Assembly: GCA_963702765.1 (NCBI GenBank)
Contig: CAVPEB010000023.1
Location: 1 to 64,000, forward strand
Source: DATMNR01 sp963702765
GTDB lineage: Bacteria; Chloroflexota; Ktedonobacteria; Ktedonobacterales; Ktedonobacteraceae
Length of the DNA stretch: 64,000 nucleotides
Direction of reading: 5' to 3'
Positions 46,119 to 55,437 of the stretch are shown here, piece after piece. The notes beneath the pieces were generated by a model. That model had not been told where the DNA came from. It did not search any database and saw only the letters and a program-made list of their open reading frames with translations. Position 1 is the stretch's first letter, and each line of letters opens with the position of its first letter. The translations under genes were made by a program, and so were the position numbers.

Positions 46119-47189
46119 ATGTCCAAAGTTTTTCATATCTATGCTAAACCATTGGAGCGCTTGAAGCTCTCTCTTTTTGAGAAAGTCATCCTCGCTAATA
46201 GTGTGATGCTTATATTTGTGGCATTAGTGGGTCTGTGGATCACCAGTCACAATCTTGAAGCACACCATTATCTGATTGACACCAGCTTTATAGTGTTAGC
46301 GACGCTCCTTGGTTTACTGGTGAATGTGGCATTAATCAGAGCAAGCTTTCGTCCATTATTCGGACTTATGCAGACTATCCGAAAAGTAAGCGCAGGGGAC
46401 ACGCATACTCGCGCACAAGTTACTTCTACGGACACCGAAATCGGTGAACTTGCCCAAGCATTCAATAATATGCTGGATCGACTCGAGCAAGCACGTAGGG
46501 ATCAAGCAATGCTAATCCTTCAAGCGCAAGAGGAAGAACGCCGCCGCCTTGCACTCGAATTGCACGATGAGAGCAGTCAGAACCTATCTGCATTACTGAT
46601 ACATACAGAGATACTAAATCAATCCCTGCAAGCGATACCTGACCAAATAACCACTCAACCAGAATATCAACAACTAAGTGAGGGTCTTCAAGTACTGAAT
46701 CGTCTCACACAAAAGACATTAGACAATATACGCATTCTGGCACAGCAGTTGCGACCAAGCGTGCTTGATGATCTTGGATTGTACTCAGCATTGCGCTGGT
46801 TAGCTGAAGATAGTCGTGAACGACTGCAACTGCCCGTAGAAGTTCAACTAGAACATGTAGAAGATACTATTCGCACACAGAAACAAGCCGCTCTCTACGA
46901 AACGACTCTCTTTCGCATTGCGCAGGAAAGTCTTACTAATGCAGCACGCTACGCACATCCCCAATGTGTCTGGCTCTCGCTTACACAAAGTCAGCAAGCA
47001 ATTTATTTACAGGTATGCGATGACGGTATTGGATTCGATCCTTCACAAAAGTTTGCAGGTTTAGGAATAGCAGGTATGCGTGAACGAGCGTCATTACTGG
47101 AAGGCTCATTGACTATCGTTTCGCGGCCAGGGCAAGGAACGACAGTGGAAGTCTTTTTACCTCTATCAACATCAAGCATTAAGGACTAG
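46119..47189 (+). CDS. sensor histidine kinase, NarX/DesK-type (HAMP-HisKA_3-HATPase)
   Basis: A 356-residue kinase: two membrane helices (about 25-50 and 55-75) with almost no external loop, a HAMP segment, a dimerisation helix with the phosphoacceptor in RRRLALELHDESSQNLSALL (H149), and an ATPase domain with ESLTNAARYAHP (N box), VCDDGIGFDP and GLGIAGMRERASLLEG. Lacking a sensing loop, it may sense within the membrane or through a partner such as the outside proteins encoded before it. Its partner regulator begins four bases later. Confidence 0.92.
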   Translation: MSKVFHIYAKPLERLKLSLFEKVILANSVMLIFVALVGLWITSHNLEAHHYLIDTSFIVLATLLGLLVNVALIRASFRPLFGLMQTIRKVSAGDTHTRAQVTSTDTEIGELAQAFNNMLDRLEQARRDQAMLILQAQEEERRRLALELHDESSQNLSALLIHTEILNQSLQAIPDQITTQPEYQQLSEGLQVLNRLTQKTLDNIRILAQQLRPSVLDDLGLYSALRWLAEDSRERLQLPVEVQLEHVEDTIRTQKQAALYETTLFRIAQESLTNAARYAHPQCVWLSLTQSQQAIYLQVCDDGIGFDPSQKFAGLGIAGMRERASLLEGSLTIVSRPGQGTTVEVFLPLSTSSIKD

Positions 47190-47193
47190 GAAC

Positions 47194-47913
47194 ATGCCTG
47201 ACAAATCTGTCTCTTCTTCAATGATACATGTGCTACTTGTCGATGATCACGACATCTTACGCCAGGGACTTAAGATGCTGCTCAGCATGCAGCTAGGGAT
47301 AAAAGTGGTAGGAGAAGCACGCACTGGACAGGAGGCAATCGTTATGGCAAAGGAACTTATGCCAGATGTAGTCGTAATGGATATTACAATGCCGAATATG
47401 GATGGGCTGGAAGCTTGCCAACTCATTCGTAACCAGCGGCCTGCAACTCAAGTATTGATACTTACCATGCATGAAAGCGAGGAATATTTTTTACAAGCAC
47501 TGCGTATGGGTGCTGCTGGATACCTAGTGAAGAAAGCTGCGCCATCTGACCTACAAATGGCAATCAGCTCAATCGCACAAGGGGGCGCTTTTCTTTATCC
47601 AGGTCTGGCAAAAGCGCTCATTCGATCTTATACATCCTCTTCCTCGTTTGAAACTCAAACGACTCACGGCTACAAACCAACTAACACTTCGAAGCTGGCA
47701 CAAGCATTGCAGGTCCTAACTCCTCGTGAAATAGAGATACTCAAACTGGTAGCAGAAGGTTACACAAACCAGGAAATTGCTGATCAATTGACACTGAGCA
47801 TTAAAACAGTGCAAGCTCACCGCGCGAATGTGATGGAAAAGCTCGATTTGCGTGATATCACACACCTGGTACGTTTCGCAGTCCGATACGGCTTGATTTC
47901 ACTCGAACCGTAG
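47194..47913 (+). CDS. LuxR/NarL-type response regulator
   Basis: A 239-residue protein: receiver domain with VLLVDDHDILRQGLK, phosphorylatable D63 in VVVMDITMPNMDG and the Lys of AAGYLVKKAAP, then a LuxR HTH (LTPREIEILKLVAEGYTNQE and LSIKTVQAHRANVMEKL). It is certainly paired with the preceding kinase. Targets may include the propeller, CopC and DUF2182 genes around it. Confidence 0.94.
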   Translation: MPDKSVSSSMIHVLLVDDHDILRQGLKMLLSMQLGIKVVGEARTGQEAIVMAKELMPDVVVMDITMPNMDGLEACQLIRNQRPATQVLILTMHESEEYFLQALRMGAAGYLVKKAAPSDLQMAISSIAQGGAFLYPGLAKALIRSYTSSSSFETQTTHGYKPTNTSKLAQALQVLTPREIEILKLVAEGYTNQEIADQLTLSIKTVQAHRANVMEKLDLRDITHLVRFAVRYGLISLEP

Positions 47914-47992
47914 CGCTTGTTCATTTTCAACAAAAATGGTACTCTAGCCCTATGATTCATTGCACACATGAGGAGAAAAAAGGGGAAAGACC

Positions 47993-48406
47993 ATGACAGA
48001 TCATCCTACTCATCTTCAATTTACCAATCCTCAAAGCTTATTTACTCCACCAGGTTATACCCAAATCGTTGAGGTTACAGGTGGACGAACAGTATACATC
48101 GCAGGACAAACTGCTTTGGATCAATCATTTAAGATCGTCGGGAAAGGTGATTTTCGCGCACAAGCGCAACAAGTTTTTGAAAATCTCAAGGCAGCATTGA
48201 CAGCCATAGGAGCTGATTTCACACATGTTGTTAAACTGACGATCTACCTCATAGATATGACACAATTGCGAGTTCTGGCTGAAGTGCGTGATCGTTATGT
48301 GAATACAGATTATCCACCTGCAAGTACCGCAGTTGAAGTACGAAAACTAGCTCTTGATGATTTACTGCTTGAGATTGAAGCTGTCGTGAGTTTGCCTGCA
48401 CATTAA
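47993..48406 (+). CDS. RidA/YjgF/UK114-family protein
   Basis: A 137-residue protein with the family blocks TVYIAGQTALDQ, FENLKAALTAIGADFTHVVK and the end RDRYVNTDYPPASTAVEVRK. RidA members deaminate reactive enamine/imine intermediates, and the conserved Arg in EVRDRYV is kept. A G-rich site (AAAAAAGGGGAAAGACC) precedes the ATG. Its link to the neighbouring envelope genes is unclear. Confidence 0.9.
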   Translation: MTDHPTHLQFTNPQSLFTPPGYTQIVEVTGGRTVYIAGQTALDQSFKIVGKGDFRAQAQQVFENLKAALTAIGADFTHVVKLTIYLIDMTQLRVLAEVRDRYVNTDYPPASTAVEVRKLALDDLLLEIEAVVSLPAH

Positions 48407-48428
48407 ATGCCCTCAAGAGGTAGGACAC

Positions 48429-49247
48429 ATGCGCATAGTATCAGTGAGGAATCAAAGAGATCAAAGAAATGTTAGACCTTCCTCACCTCTTCGTGTGCCT
48501 ATCCTCTGGCCCTGGATTCTGGTATTTGCGGCCTGGACTGTAGTGCTTGTGGCAGTTCTCTCGAAGCAGACTTTCATGATTAACCATAATTATCTGCTTA
48601 CTCAGAGTCATCTACCATGGATTATTGCCCTGGTCGTTTTTCTATTTTGCTGGCAAGTGATGACTGTTGCTATGATGCTACCTTCTAGCATGCCTCTCGT
48701 TTACATAATAGTGGATGCCAGCCGATATCAACAACATTCGAGTGCCATACAGGCAGCTTTTTTGGCGGGATATGCATTTATATGGACCTTATTCGCAATT
48801 GCAGCTTTCATAGGAGACACTTTGCTACACGGGTTGGTCAGCCATTGGTTGTGGCTTTACATGCATTCCTGGCTGATTGGCACAGTAATCTTTGCTATTG
48901 CTGGCGGATTTCAACTAAGCCCATTTAAGCAGCATTGTCTAAAAGACAATCGAAGCCCACTTAGCTTCGTTGAGCATCATTTTCGATCAGGTATAGGTTC
49001 ATCCTGGCACCTGGGCTTGAGATACGGCATAATCTGCCTGGGAAGTTGTTGGGGATTGATGCTGATAATGTTCGGCATCGGAGTTGGAAGCATAGTGTGG
49101 ATGGCCTCGTTGACTGGAATGATGGTAGTAGAAAAGACCTATCCTGGTGGCCAGCGACTTAGTCAATTGCTGGGAATAATACTGCTACTACTGGCATTGT
49201 TATGGTTCTTGCATCCCACCTGGCTACTGGCTGGTAGTGGTGTGTAA
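48429..49247 (+). CDS. DUF2182 integral membrane protein
   Basis: A 272-residue protein with about seven hydrophobic helices. The family block is QVMTVAMMLPSSMPLVYIIV, with the Met-rich AMMLPSS, then SCWGLMLIMFGIGVGSIVWM near the end. DUF2182 proteins are described as predicted metal-binding membrane proteins, and a place near CopC and FixH-like genes is in keeping with that. The actual function is unknown. Confidence 0.8.
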   Translation: MRIVSVRNQRDQRNVRPSSPLRVPILWPWILVFAAWTVVLVAVLSKQTFMINHNYLLTQSHLPWIIALVVFLFCWQVMTVAMMLPSSMPLVYIIVDASRYQQHSSAIQAAFLAGYAFIWTLFAIAAFIGDTLLHGLVSHWLWLYMHSWLIGTVIFAIAGGFQLSPFKQHCLKDNRSPLSFVEHHFRSGIGSSWHLGLRYGIICLGSCWGLMLIMFGIGVGSIVWMASLTGMMVVEKTYPGGQRLSQLLGIILLLLALLWFLHPTWLLAGSGV

Positions 49248-49349
49248 AGTAGAGTCACTCATTCTGATTTTACGAGTGTATATGATGGGGCACTCATGTG
49301 CATATACTACTTCATTTTAAACTTCTCCATGTAATTGCTTCTGTGAAGG

Positions 49350-49377
49350 TTGTGCATCTTTATCAAACTGCTATAAT
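49350..49377 (+). promoter_or_regulatory. promoter before the second BNR/propeller pair
   Basis: TTGTGC (49350-49355), a 16-base spacer and a perfect TATAAT (49372-49377), 57 bases before ATG 49434. An inverted repeat GTATATG/CATATAC lies upstream (49278-49284 and 49301-49307). Confidence 0.55.
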
Positions 49378-49433
49378 ATGCTCTGAGAAATTGATGTTCA
49401 TATCACAATTAAAAAGGTAATGATGAGGTAAAT

Positions 49434-50528
49434 ATGTGTCGCCCTTTAACGTTTGTCCGACCTCCGAAATATATTGTTGGGTCTTTGCTATTAAGTATAG
49501 TTGCATTACTTTTTGTCGCATGTGGAAGCGACACTTCTTCAGCACAGGTGACTGCAAGCCCTACTATAGTTCAAGTAAATGGATTTGGTACAGCCGAAAA
49601 CCACGTACATTCACTGGTTGTTCTCCCACCGAATGTCCTGGTGATGGCAACACATTATGGGTTGTTTCGCTCGCAAAATGGGGGGACGAGTTGGCAAGAG
49701 GTAGCAGGCGGCAGCAATCAAATGATGGAAGGACTCATGACCTATTCACTCACATATAGCACCCTCAATCCACAAAGACTCTATGTCTTGACACAACCCG
49801 CTGTCCTACCGCATACAGGAACAGTTGGACTTTATACAAGTGCTGACCAAGGACGAACATGGAAGCTTTCTATTGCTTCCGCAAGCATTACAAGTAGAAC
49901 AATCTTTGTCGTTACTCCTGGCAATGATACTCCAGACGAAGTGTACATTTATCTATCCGAACTTGGGCCATTGGGTTTGAAAAGAAGCCTGGATAATGGA
50001 CAACACTTCACCAGTACAGGTACCCTACCATTTGGAATGATCTTTGGTGTACTTGCTATTCCAGGAGCTCCGGGACACTTACTTGCTTATAGTAGTGATG
50101 GCATGGCTTACAGCACTGATGGCGGTATCCACTGGGAGGTTATCAAAAATATTTCCAGTAGCGTCAATGACGTAACTACTGCCGGGCCTCATAGTCCGAT
50201 ATATGCATCGGGTGACGCTGGAATCTATTCCTCTAATGATGGTGGCAAGACTTTTCAATTAGTATATACGCAGGCATCATTTGCCTCATTGACAGCTGCA
50301 CCAACGCAACCTCAAGTGATTTATGGGAAGACAGGCACGAGTGTATATAGAAGTGATGATGGCGGTCATAGCTGGAACACTTTACCACATATCAGTGGTA
50401 ATTTAGCAGTGCTTTCAGCTGATCCTCTGAATGCCTTGAGTGTTTATCTATCGCTTTCTTACCCCACTTCGCTCTATCGCTTCAGCCAGGACAGCAAAGA
50501 CTGGTTATCACTCACCCCACAGACATAG
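49434..50528 (+). CDS. BNR/sialidase-like propeller lipoprotein (copy 2)
   Basis: A 364-residue lipoprotein: the signal peptide ends in the lipobox LFVACG, so the Cys is the likely lipid anchor. The propeller has HVHSLVVLPPNVLVMATHYG and Asp-box repeats (SQNGGTSWQE, SADQGRTWKL, STDGGIHWEV, SNDGGKTFQL, SDDGGHSWNT). It is a paralogue of 42398-43522, which uses a membrane helix instead of a lipid. It is followed by a YVTN propeller, as in the first pair. Confidence 0.8.
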   Translation: MCRPLTFVRPPKYIVGSLLLSIVALLFVACGSDTSSAQVTASPTIVQVNGFGTAENHVHSLVVLPPNVLVMATHYGLFRSQNGGTSWQEVAGGSNQMMEGLMTYSLTYSTLNPQRLYVLTQPAVLPHTGTVGLYTSADQGRTWKLSIASASITSRTIFVVTPGNDTPDEVYIYLSELGPLGLKRSLDNGQHFTSTGTLPFGMIFGVLAIPGAPGHLLAYSSDGMAYSTDGGIHWEVIKNISSSVNDVTTAGPHSPIYASGDAGIYSSNDGGKTFQLVYTQASFASLTAAPTQPQVIYGKTGTSVYRSDDGGHSWNTLPHISGNLAVLSADPLNALSVYLSLSYPTSLYRFSQDSKDWLSLTPQT

Positions 50529-50553
50529 CAACCGAATAAAGGATTCTTTTATA

Positions 50554-51705
50554 ATGAAAATTGTGTATCGCGTTGGCTTGTTGATGCTTGTTCTAGCATT
50601 TCTCTTATTACTCTTCCCACTTTCCCGGCAGGTCAATGCGGATGGTGGCGCTCCTAACCTGGCATATGTGGCTGGAGCTGCACATGGAATAAGTGTAATT
50701 GATATCAGTCAGCAAAAAGTTACCAGCAATATAGCAGTAGATGGTGATCCACAGATGATTTTGCTCAGCCTGGATGGACGTTACCTCTACGTCACACAAC
50801 CAACACTTGGGCGTGTCGCCATTCTCTCCGCGGGAACAGGAAAGATTATCTGTACGGTCAGCCTCCCTGGCCAACCATCTCTGCTAGCACTTGGACCAGA
50901 GACTGGCGCTCTCTATGCAGCAGGTAACGGTGCCAGCATTGTCAGTGTACTCGACCCTACTACCTGTGCGGTACAACACACCTTCCAGACACAAAGCCCG
51001 GTTTATGGGATTGGGGTAGGTCTTGTCGGCGCAGGTAACAACCTGCACGATCAACTCTGGGTTTCGGGTACCACTTCACTTACCTACTTCGATCCAAATG
51101 GACAACCAGCTGGGAGTATCGTAGTAGCAGGTGGGCCACAGTATCTTAGTCTGCCTGGTGGCTATTCTCTATATTTAACAACCCGGCAGGGAGGTGTTGA
51201 CACCCTGGAATTTGCGACACATAGCGTTATCCCACTCATATCAGGAGGCACGTATGGACCAATGGATTACGATGCAGTCACGGGAGAGATCTATGTTCCA
51301 GATAAAAAAAACCAGCAACTTGATATTCTCACACCCTGGGCTCCAGGCAGCGCGACGCCACGTGAACCGAATCGCATTGTACACCTTAGTAGTTCACCTC
51401 AGGCGGTTGCCGTCACAAGCGATGGACAACTTGCTTTTGTAGCTCTTACAGCGGGTAAAGTTGTGATGATGGATGTCCCTGGAAGAAATATTACAAACAC
51501 GATAACTGTTGGTGGAACTCCACATTTTATCATTACAGGCCTTTACCCACCGTTACTGGGAACAACGCCTCAGGAGGCCTCTAGATGGAACACTATCATT
51601 GATATTGCAGCCGGTTTCATCTTACTTGTGCTCATTGTCGGTTCTATCCTACTAATCAGGAGAAACAAAATTCTTAATAACTCAAGAAAGTTGAAGGAAA
51701 TCTAA
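50554..51705 (+). CDS. secreted YVTN-type beta-propeller with C-terminal anchor (copy 3)
   Basis: A 383-residue paralogue of the proteins at 40870 and 43562: signal helix, mature start VNADGGAPNLAYVAGAAHG, propeller blades (YLYVTQPTLGRVAILSAGT, ALYAAGNGASIVSVLDPTT), then a C-terminal helix and basic tail (RRNKILNNSRKLK). ATG 50554 after AAAGGAT is used; a frame open from 50440 overlaps the preceding gene. Its last four bases overlap the convergent lysine-operon dehydrogenase stop. Confidence 0.8.
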   Translation: MKIVYRVGLLMLVLAFLLLLFPLSRQVNADGGAPNLAYVAGAAHGISVIDISQQKVTSNIAVDGDPQMILLSLDGRYLYVTQPTLGRVAILSAGTGKIICTVSLPGQPSLLALGPETGALYAAGNGASIVSVLDPTTCAVQHTFQTQSPVYGIGVGLVGAGNNLHDQLWVSGTTSLTYFDPNGQPAGSIVVAGGPQYLSLPGGYSLYLTTRQGGVDTLEFATHSVIPLISGGTYGPMDYDAVTGEIYVPDKKNQQLDILTPWAPGSATPREPNRIVHLSSSPQAVAVTSDGQLAFVALTAGKVVMMDVPGRNITNTITVGGTPHFIITGLYPPLLGTTPQEASRWNTIIDIAAGFILLVLIVGSILLIRRNKILNNSRKLKEI

Positions 51706-52814
51706 GTCCACATGAGGATTGATTCAACGACAGCCTCTGTAAATTCCATGGTACTTCCTTTGCCTCCTTGATCGAGAGTCAAGCTAACTCCTGCACAGTA
51801 TGTTTGCTCAATCGCACGCTCCAATGTCTTAGCTTGTTCAGTATAGCCAAAATAAGCGAGCATCATCGCGCCCGAGAGGAGCATTGCGGTGGGATTAATG
51901 ATTCCTTTACCAACCAGATCAGGCGCTGAGCCATGTACTGGTTCAAAATATGCATAGTGCTCACCATAACAGGCACTGGGAGAAAGACCCAAACCTCCAA
52001 TGCTGCCACTGGCAACATCAGCCAGAATATCGCCATGTTCATTTGAGAGAACTACCACATCAAGTGTCTCTGGAGCCGCAATTAAACGTCGCGCCAAATC
52101 ATCGATAAGAAACTCCTGGTAACTCAAACTTGGATATGCACCCACAGTTTCCTTTACTATCGTACGTAAGCGTCCATCGGTACGAGGTAATATTGAGTAT
52201 TTGGCACCAAGGGTTACAATTCCGGGATAGCCAGTCGACTGCCGACATAGCGAAAGCTCGCATGCTGAAACCGCCAATCGATACATTTGTTCATCTGTGC
52301 ATACACGCACAGCGTATGTTCCCTGCTTTTCTAGAGGAGGAGCCTGCCACCATGACTTGCTGCTGGCTAATGCACCTAACTCACTCACATCCCCTTCACG
52401 GGGAGGATACATGCCCTCCAGATTGTCGCGAATTATTACGTAATCGATATGCTCAGGATGAAGCATAGGACTACGATATCCTGTATACCATCGCACCGGT
52501 CGAACATTCACATACGTCTCTTTACGCCAACGGAGATACCATAGGACGGGCCTGCTTGGGCCACCACTAGCGCCGAAGATTGTGCAATCTGCAGCATCAA
52601 TCTTTTCTCGTGTATCATCTGGGAATACGTCACCAAAGTGTTCTTGCGCTTCGTGTCCGCTTAGTGCTTCAACAAAGCGCATATCTGGCACTAGCATGCG
52701 CAAAATCTCTACAGTTGGGCGCATCACTTCAGGAGCAGCATCGTCTCCAGCAATAACACAAACGGTAGGAGACTTAGAAGGGATTTGCAAACGACAAAAA
52801 AAACGCGGAATCAT
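51702..52814 (-). CDS. beta-decarboxylating dehydrogenase, probable homoisocitrate dehydrogenase
   Basis: A 370-residue member of the isopropylmalate/isocitrate dehydrogenase family. The nucleotide-side loop reads IAGDDAAPEV where most have GDGIGPEV. The substrate-side blocks YVNVRPVRWYTG and IIRDNLEGMYPPREG resemble the ENTEGxY of homoisocitrate/isocitrate enzymes. FEPVHGSAPDLVGKGIINPT is standard. It overlaps the homoaconitase small-subunit gene by ATGA (52811-52814), which supports homoisocitrate rather than isopropylmalate as substrate, giving 2-oxoadipate for lysine synthesis. Confidence 0.75.
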   Translation of the reverse strand: MIPRFFCRLQIPSKSPTVCVIAGDDAAPEVMRPTVEILRMLVPDMRFVEALSGHEAQEHFGDVFPDDTREKIDAADCTIFGASGGPSRPVLWYLRWRKETYVNVRPVRWYTGYRSPMLHPEHIDYVIIRDNLEGMYPPREGDVSELGALASSKSWWQAPPLEKQGTYAVRVCTDEQMYRLAVSACELSLCRQSTGYPGIVTLGAKYSILPRTDGRLRTIVKETVGAYPSLSYQEFLIDDLARRLIAAPETLDVVVLSNEHGDILADVASGSIGGLGLSPSACYGEHYAYFEPVHGSAPDLVGKGIINPTAMLLSGAMMLAYFGYTEQAKTLERAIEQTYCAGVSLTLDQGGKGSTMEFTEAVVESILMWT

Positions 52815-53299
52815 CGCAACGTTCCTTCCTGGCGAATATATTCGATGATCCCACCTGCAGCAACGATACGCGCCACAAAAGGATTCAAAGGTTCGGCCTG
52901 AAATGTCTGATCTGTGGTCATATTACGAATTGTACCTATTGCCAGATCCACTTCTACCTGCTGTCCATCTATGCTGGCTAGCACAGCCTCTTCGCAGACA
53001 AGTACAGGCAGACCAATATTGACGGCATTCCGGTAGAAGATACGTGCAAAACTGCGTGCAATAACTACTTGAATACCGCATGCCTGTATGGCGGCGGGAG
53101 CATGCTCCCGCGATGAGCCGCAGCCAAAGTTGTGGCCAGCCATGACAACATCCCCCGCTTTCACCTGCTGCGCAAACTCAGGTAACACTTCACAAAGGCA
53201 ATAACGAGCCAGTTGTGAACGATCAGTAGTTACATTGTAACGTCCGGGAATGATCACATCAGTATTAACATTATCGCCCAGCATCCAGATAAGACCCAT
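52811..53299 (-). CDS. lysU: homoaconitase small subunit
   Basis: The 162-residue swivel subunit has LGDNVNTDVIIPGRYNVTTD, GDVVMAGHNFGCGSSREHAP and the substrate loop FARIFYRNAVNIGLPVLV. It is 4 bp downstream of the large-subunit gene. It could in principle be isopropylmalate isomerase; the LysW operon around it makes homoaconitase the better call. Confidence 0.82.
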   Translation of the reverse strand: MGLIWMLGDNVNTDVIIPGRYNVTTDRSQLARYCLCEVLPEFAQQVKAGDVVMAGHNFGCGSSREHAPAAIQACGIQVVIARSFARIFYRNAVNIGLPVLVCEEAVLASIDGQQVEVDLAIGTIRNMTTDQTFQAEPLNPFVARIVAAGGIIEYIRQEGTLR

Positions 53300-53303
53300 T
53301 TTT

Positions 53304-54437
53304 TTATTCCTTTCGTTTTATGGGCAAAGTTAAAATTTCCCTACAAAAATGACGCCCGATACAAGGGCCGCAGCCGGGAGTACCAACTGATGCACCAGCC
53401 TGTACAAACGTTTCGAGATAACCTAACCGCATGGCTTCCAAATACACCTCGCGAGAGGCTGGAATCACTACCATACGCGTCTGTGGATGAATTGTTTTTC
53501 CTCGCAAGATGTTTGCAGCGATTGCCAGATCATCAAGACGTCCATTGGTACAGGTACCGAGAAACACCTGATCGATACTCACATGCTCGACTTCATCAAC
53601 TGATGTAACATTGTTGACATCTGGCGGGCAGGCAATCATCGGCTGCAATCGCGAAGCATCTATCTCTACAACTCGTTCATATTTTGGGTTGTGTGGGGTA
53701 AGCATAGGATAGTCGCGTTCGGTGCGACCGCTAAGCCATGCCCTGGTTGTTGCATCTGGTGCAATCAGTCCTGCCTTGCCTCCCATTTCAATAGCCATAT
53801 TGCAAAGCGTGAAACGTTCGCTCACCGACATCTGCTCAATCAGATCTCCGGTGTATTCGATAGCACGATAATTAGCGCCATCAACGCCTATTCTACGAAC
53901 AATTTCAAAAGTCACATCCTTGGCGTAGACACCGAACGGGAGAGTTCCAAAGATGTTAATATTAATCGTAGGTGGGATGCGAAACCAGGTACGTCCTGTA
54001 GCATAGGCCACACCAATATCTGTGGATCCCATGCCTGTCGCGAAAGCGCCAAGAGCACCGTACGTGCACGTGTGGCTATCGGCCCCAACGATTACGTCTC
54101 CAGGGAGAACATACCCACGTTCTGGCATCACCTGGTGACAAATGCCTTCCTGCAAAATGGTAATATCTTGCTCCTGCGCGAATGTGCGAATGTCACGTTG
54201 CAATGTTGCCGCCGCAATAGTCGCAGCAGGAATAATGTGATCAAAGACAATGTGCGACCGTTTCGGATCGAAAACACGCCCATCGTTTTGTTGCGCTAAC
54301 TCCCCAAACGCCTTGATTGCCAGCGGGGTTGTGGTATCGTGACTCATCACGCGATCAACTTCCACCACAACCGTATCGCCCTGCTCTACACTGCGACCTA
54401 ACTTGTTGCTAAAAATTTCTTCAGTTAATGTTCCCAT
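53304..54437 (-). CDS. lysT: homoaconitase large subunit
   Basis: The 377-residue [4Fe-4S] hydro-lyase subunit shows cluster cysteines in VFLGTCTNGRLDDL and TPGCGPCIGRHF, with VGADSHTCTYGALGAFATGM near the active site. The call of lysine rather than leucine pathway comes from the operon. ATG 54437 (MGTLTEEIFSNKLGR) is used, overlapping the lysS stop by 13 bases; a longer start at 54464 is rejected. Confidence 0.85.
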   Translation of the reverse strand: MGTLTEEIFSNKLGRSVEQGDTVVVEVDRVMSHDTTTPLAIKAFGELAQQNDGRVFDPKRSHIVFDHIIPAATIAAATLQRDIRTFAQEQDITILQEGICHQVMPERGYVLPGDVIVGADSHTCTYGALGAFATGMGSTDIGVAYATGRTWFRIPPTININIFGTLPFGVYAKDVTFEIVRRIGVDGANYRAIEYTGDLIEQMSVSERFTLCNMAIEMGGKAGLIAPDATTRAWLSGRTERDYPMLTPHNPKYERVVEIDASRLQPMIACPPDVNNVTSVDEVEHVSIDQVFLGTCTNGRLDDLAIAANILRGKTIHPQTRMVVIPASREVYLEAMRLGYLETFVQAGASVGTPGCGPCIGRHFCREILTLPIKRKE

Positions 54438-55297
54438 ACGACACTTCCTTTCTGCTGATACCATGTCTGAATAAATTCGTCTACTTCTTCCTGGTTTAGC
54501 GAACCAAATTCAGCTCGCTCTTTAAGTGACTGGGTTAGACGACAGACCTCGTCGCTACTCAGATCTAGTCCCAATGTTGCGGCGCGATGGCCAATAGCAT
54601 ATCTTCCTGTGAAACGCGATCCAACATCGATGTGACGCATTAGTCCAAAATCGGTTGGAGTGAGCACCTCATACGACCGAGGATTGCGCAGCACGGCTTT
54701 CGTATGTATTCCTGCTCTATGTGTAAAAGCGCCTGGAGCAGTGATTGGCATATTAAAGGGAATAGGAAGATCAAGACACTCTGCCACAAACCGATCGAGG
54801 GAGGTAAGTTGTATAAGGTCATATGCCTCCAACAGTTCCGGATGATGAATATAGAGTTGCGCGATAAGTCCACTGAGCGAAGCAATGCCATTGCGTTCAC
54901 CGATACCCATTACTGTGACATCAAGGCAATCTGCGTCAGCTTCCAGCGCGGCAAACGTATTAGCCAGGGCACATCCCGTATCGTTGTGGCCATGGAACTC
55001 AATGCCAACCTGTGGATAGCGTTCAGCGCAGAGACGGACAAGTTGTTCAACCTGGCGAGGAGTCGCGATACCGACGGTGTCCGGCAAACCAATGCGCTGC
55101 ACCCCTGCATCGACGACGGCATCAAAGACGGTCAACAAGTCAACAAGATCGCTACGAAATGCATCCTCAGCTGAAAAGCGCACATAGCGTCCAGCGGATC
55201 GAATGAGTTGAATCAGTGGCAAGGTCTCCGCAAGCATGCGGTCGATACGGCGACCATGGCTATAGGCACGTAGTTCTGCTGATGTGCCATAAAAGAG
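54425..55297 (-). pseudogene. lysS: homocitrate synthase, 3' part, separated by an IS
   Basis: From the IS edge this part reads FYGTSAELRAYSHGRRIDRM, then YVRFSAEDAFRSD, IGLPDTVGIATPRQVEQLVR, EFHGHNDTGCALANTFAALE with the metal-binding HGHND, and THRAGIHTKAVL. It lacks the first third, which lies at 56690-56970 beyond the inserted element. Read together, the two parts give a normal enzyme of about 380 residues condensing 2-oxoglutarate and acetyl-CoA, the first step of the lysine pathway. As it stands the gene should be inactive. Confidence 0.85.
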
Positions 55298-55367
55298 GTA
55301 TCAATAGTTCTCAAAAACGCGGGAGAATGTCATCAAAGAGAGGAAATGTCCATACGTTTTTCTCCTC

Positions 55368-55396
55368 TTGACTATATCGAAAGGATGTTCTAAAAT
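55368..55396 (+). promoter_or_regulatory. promoter of tnpB
   Basis: TTGACT (55368-55373), a 17-base spacer and TAAAAT (55391-55396), 41 bases before the tnpB start codon. Confidence 0.55.
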
Positions 55397-55437
55397 AGGA
55401 CATAGGAAGCATCGGGAATCTTCAGGGGAAATGGGCA

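Noticed and set aside
51702..54437. leuB/leuC/leuD (leucine pathway)
   Set aside because: They overlap and follow lysS in the LysW operon, and the dehydrogenase has an ENTEGxY-like substrate motif.
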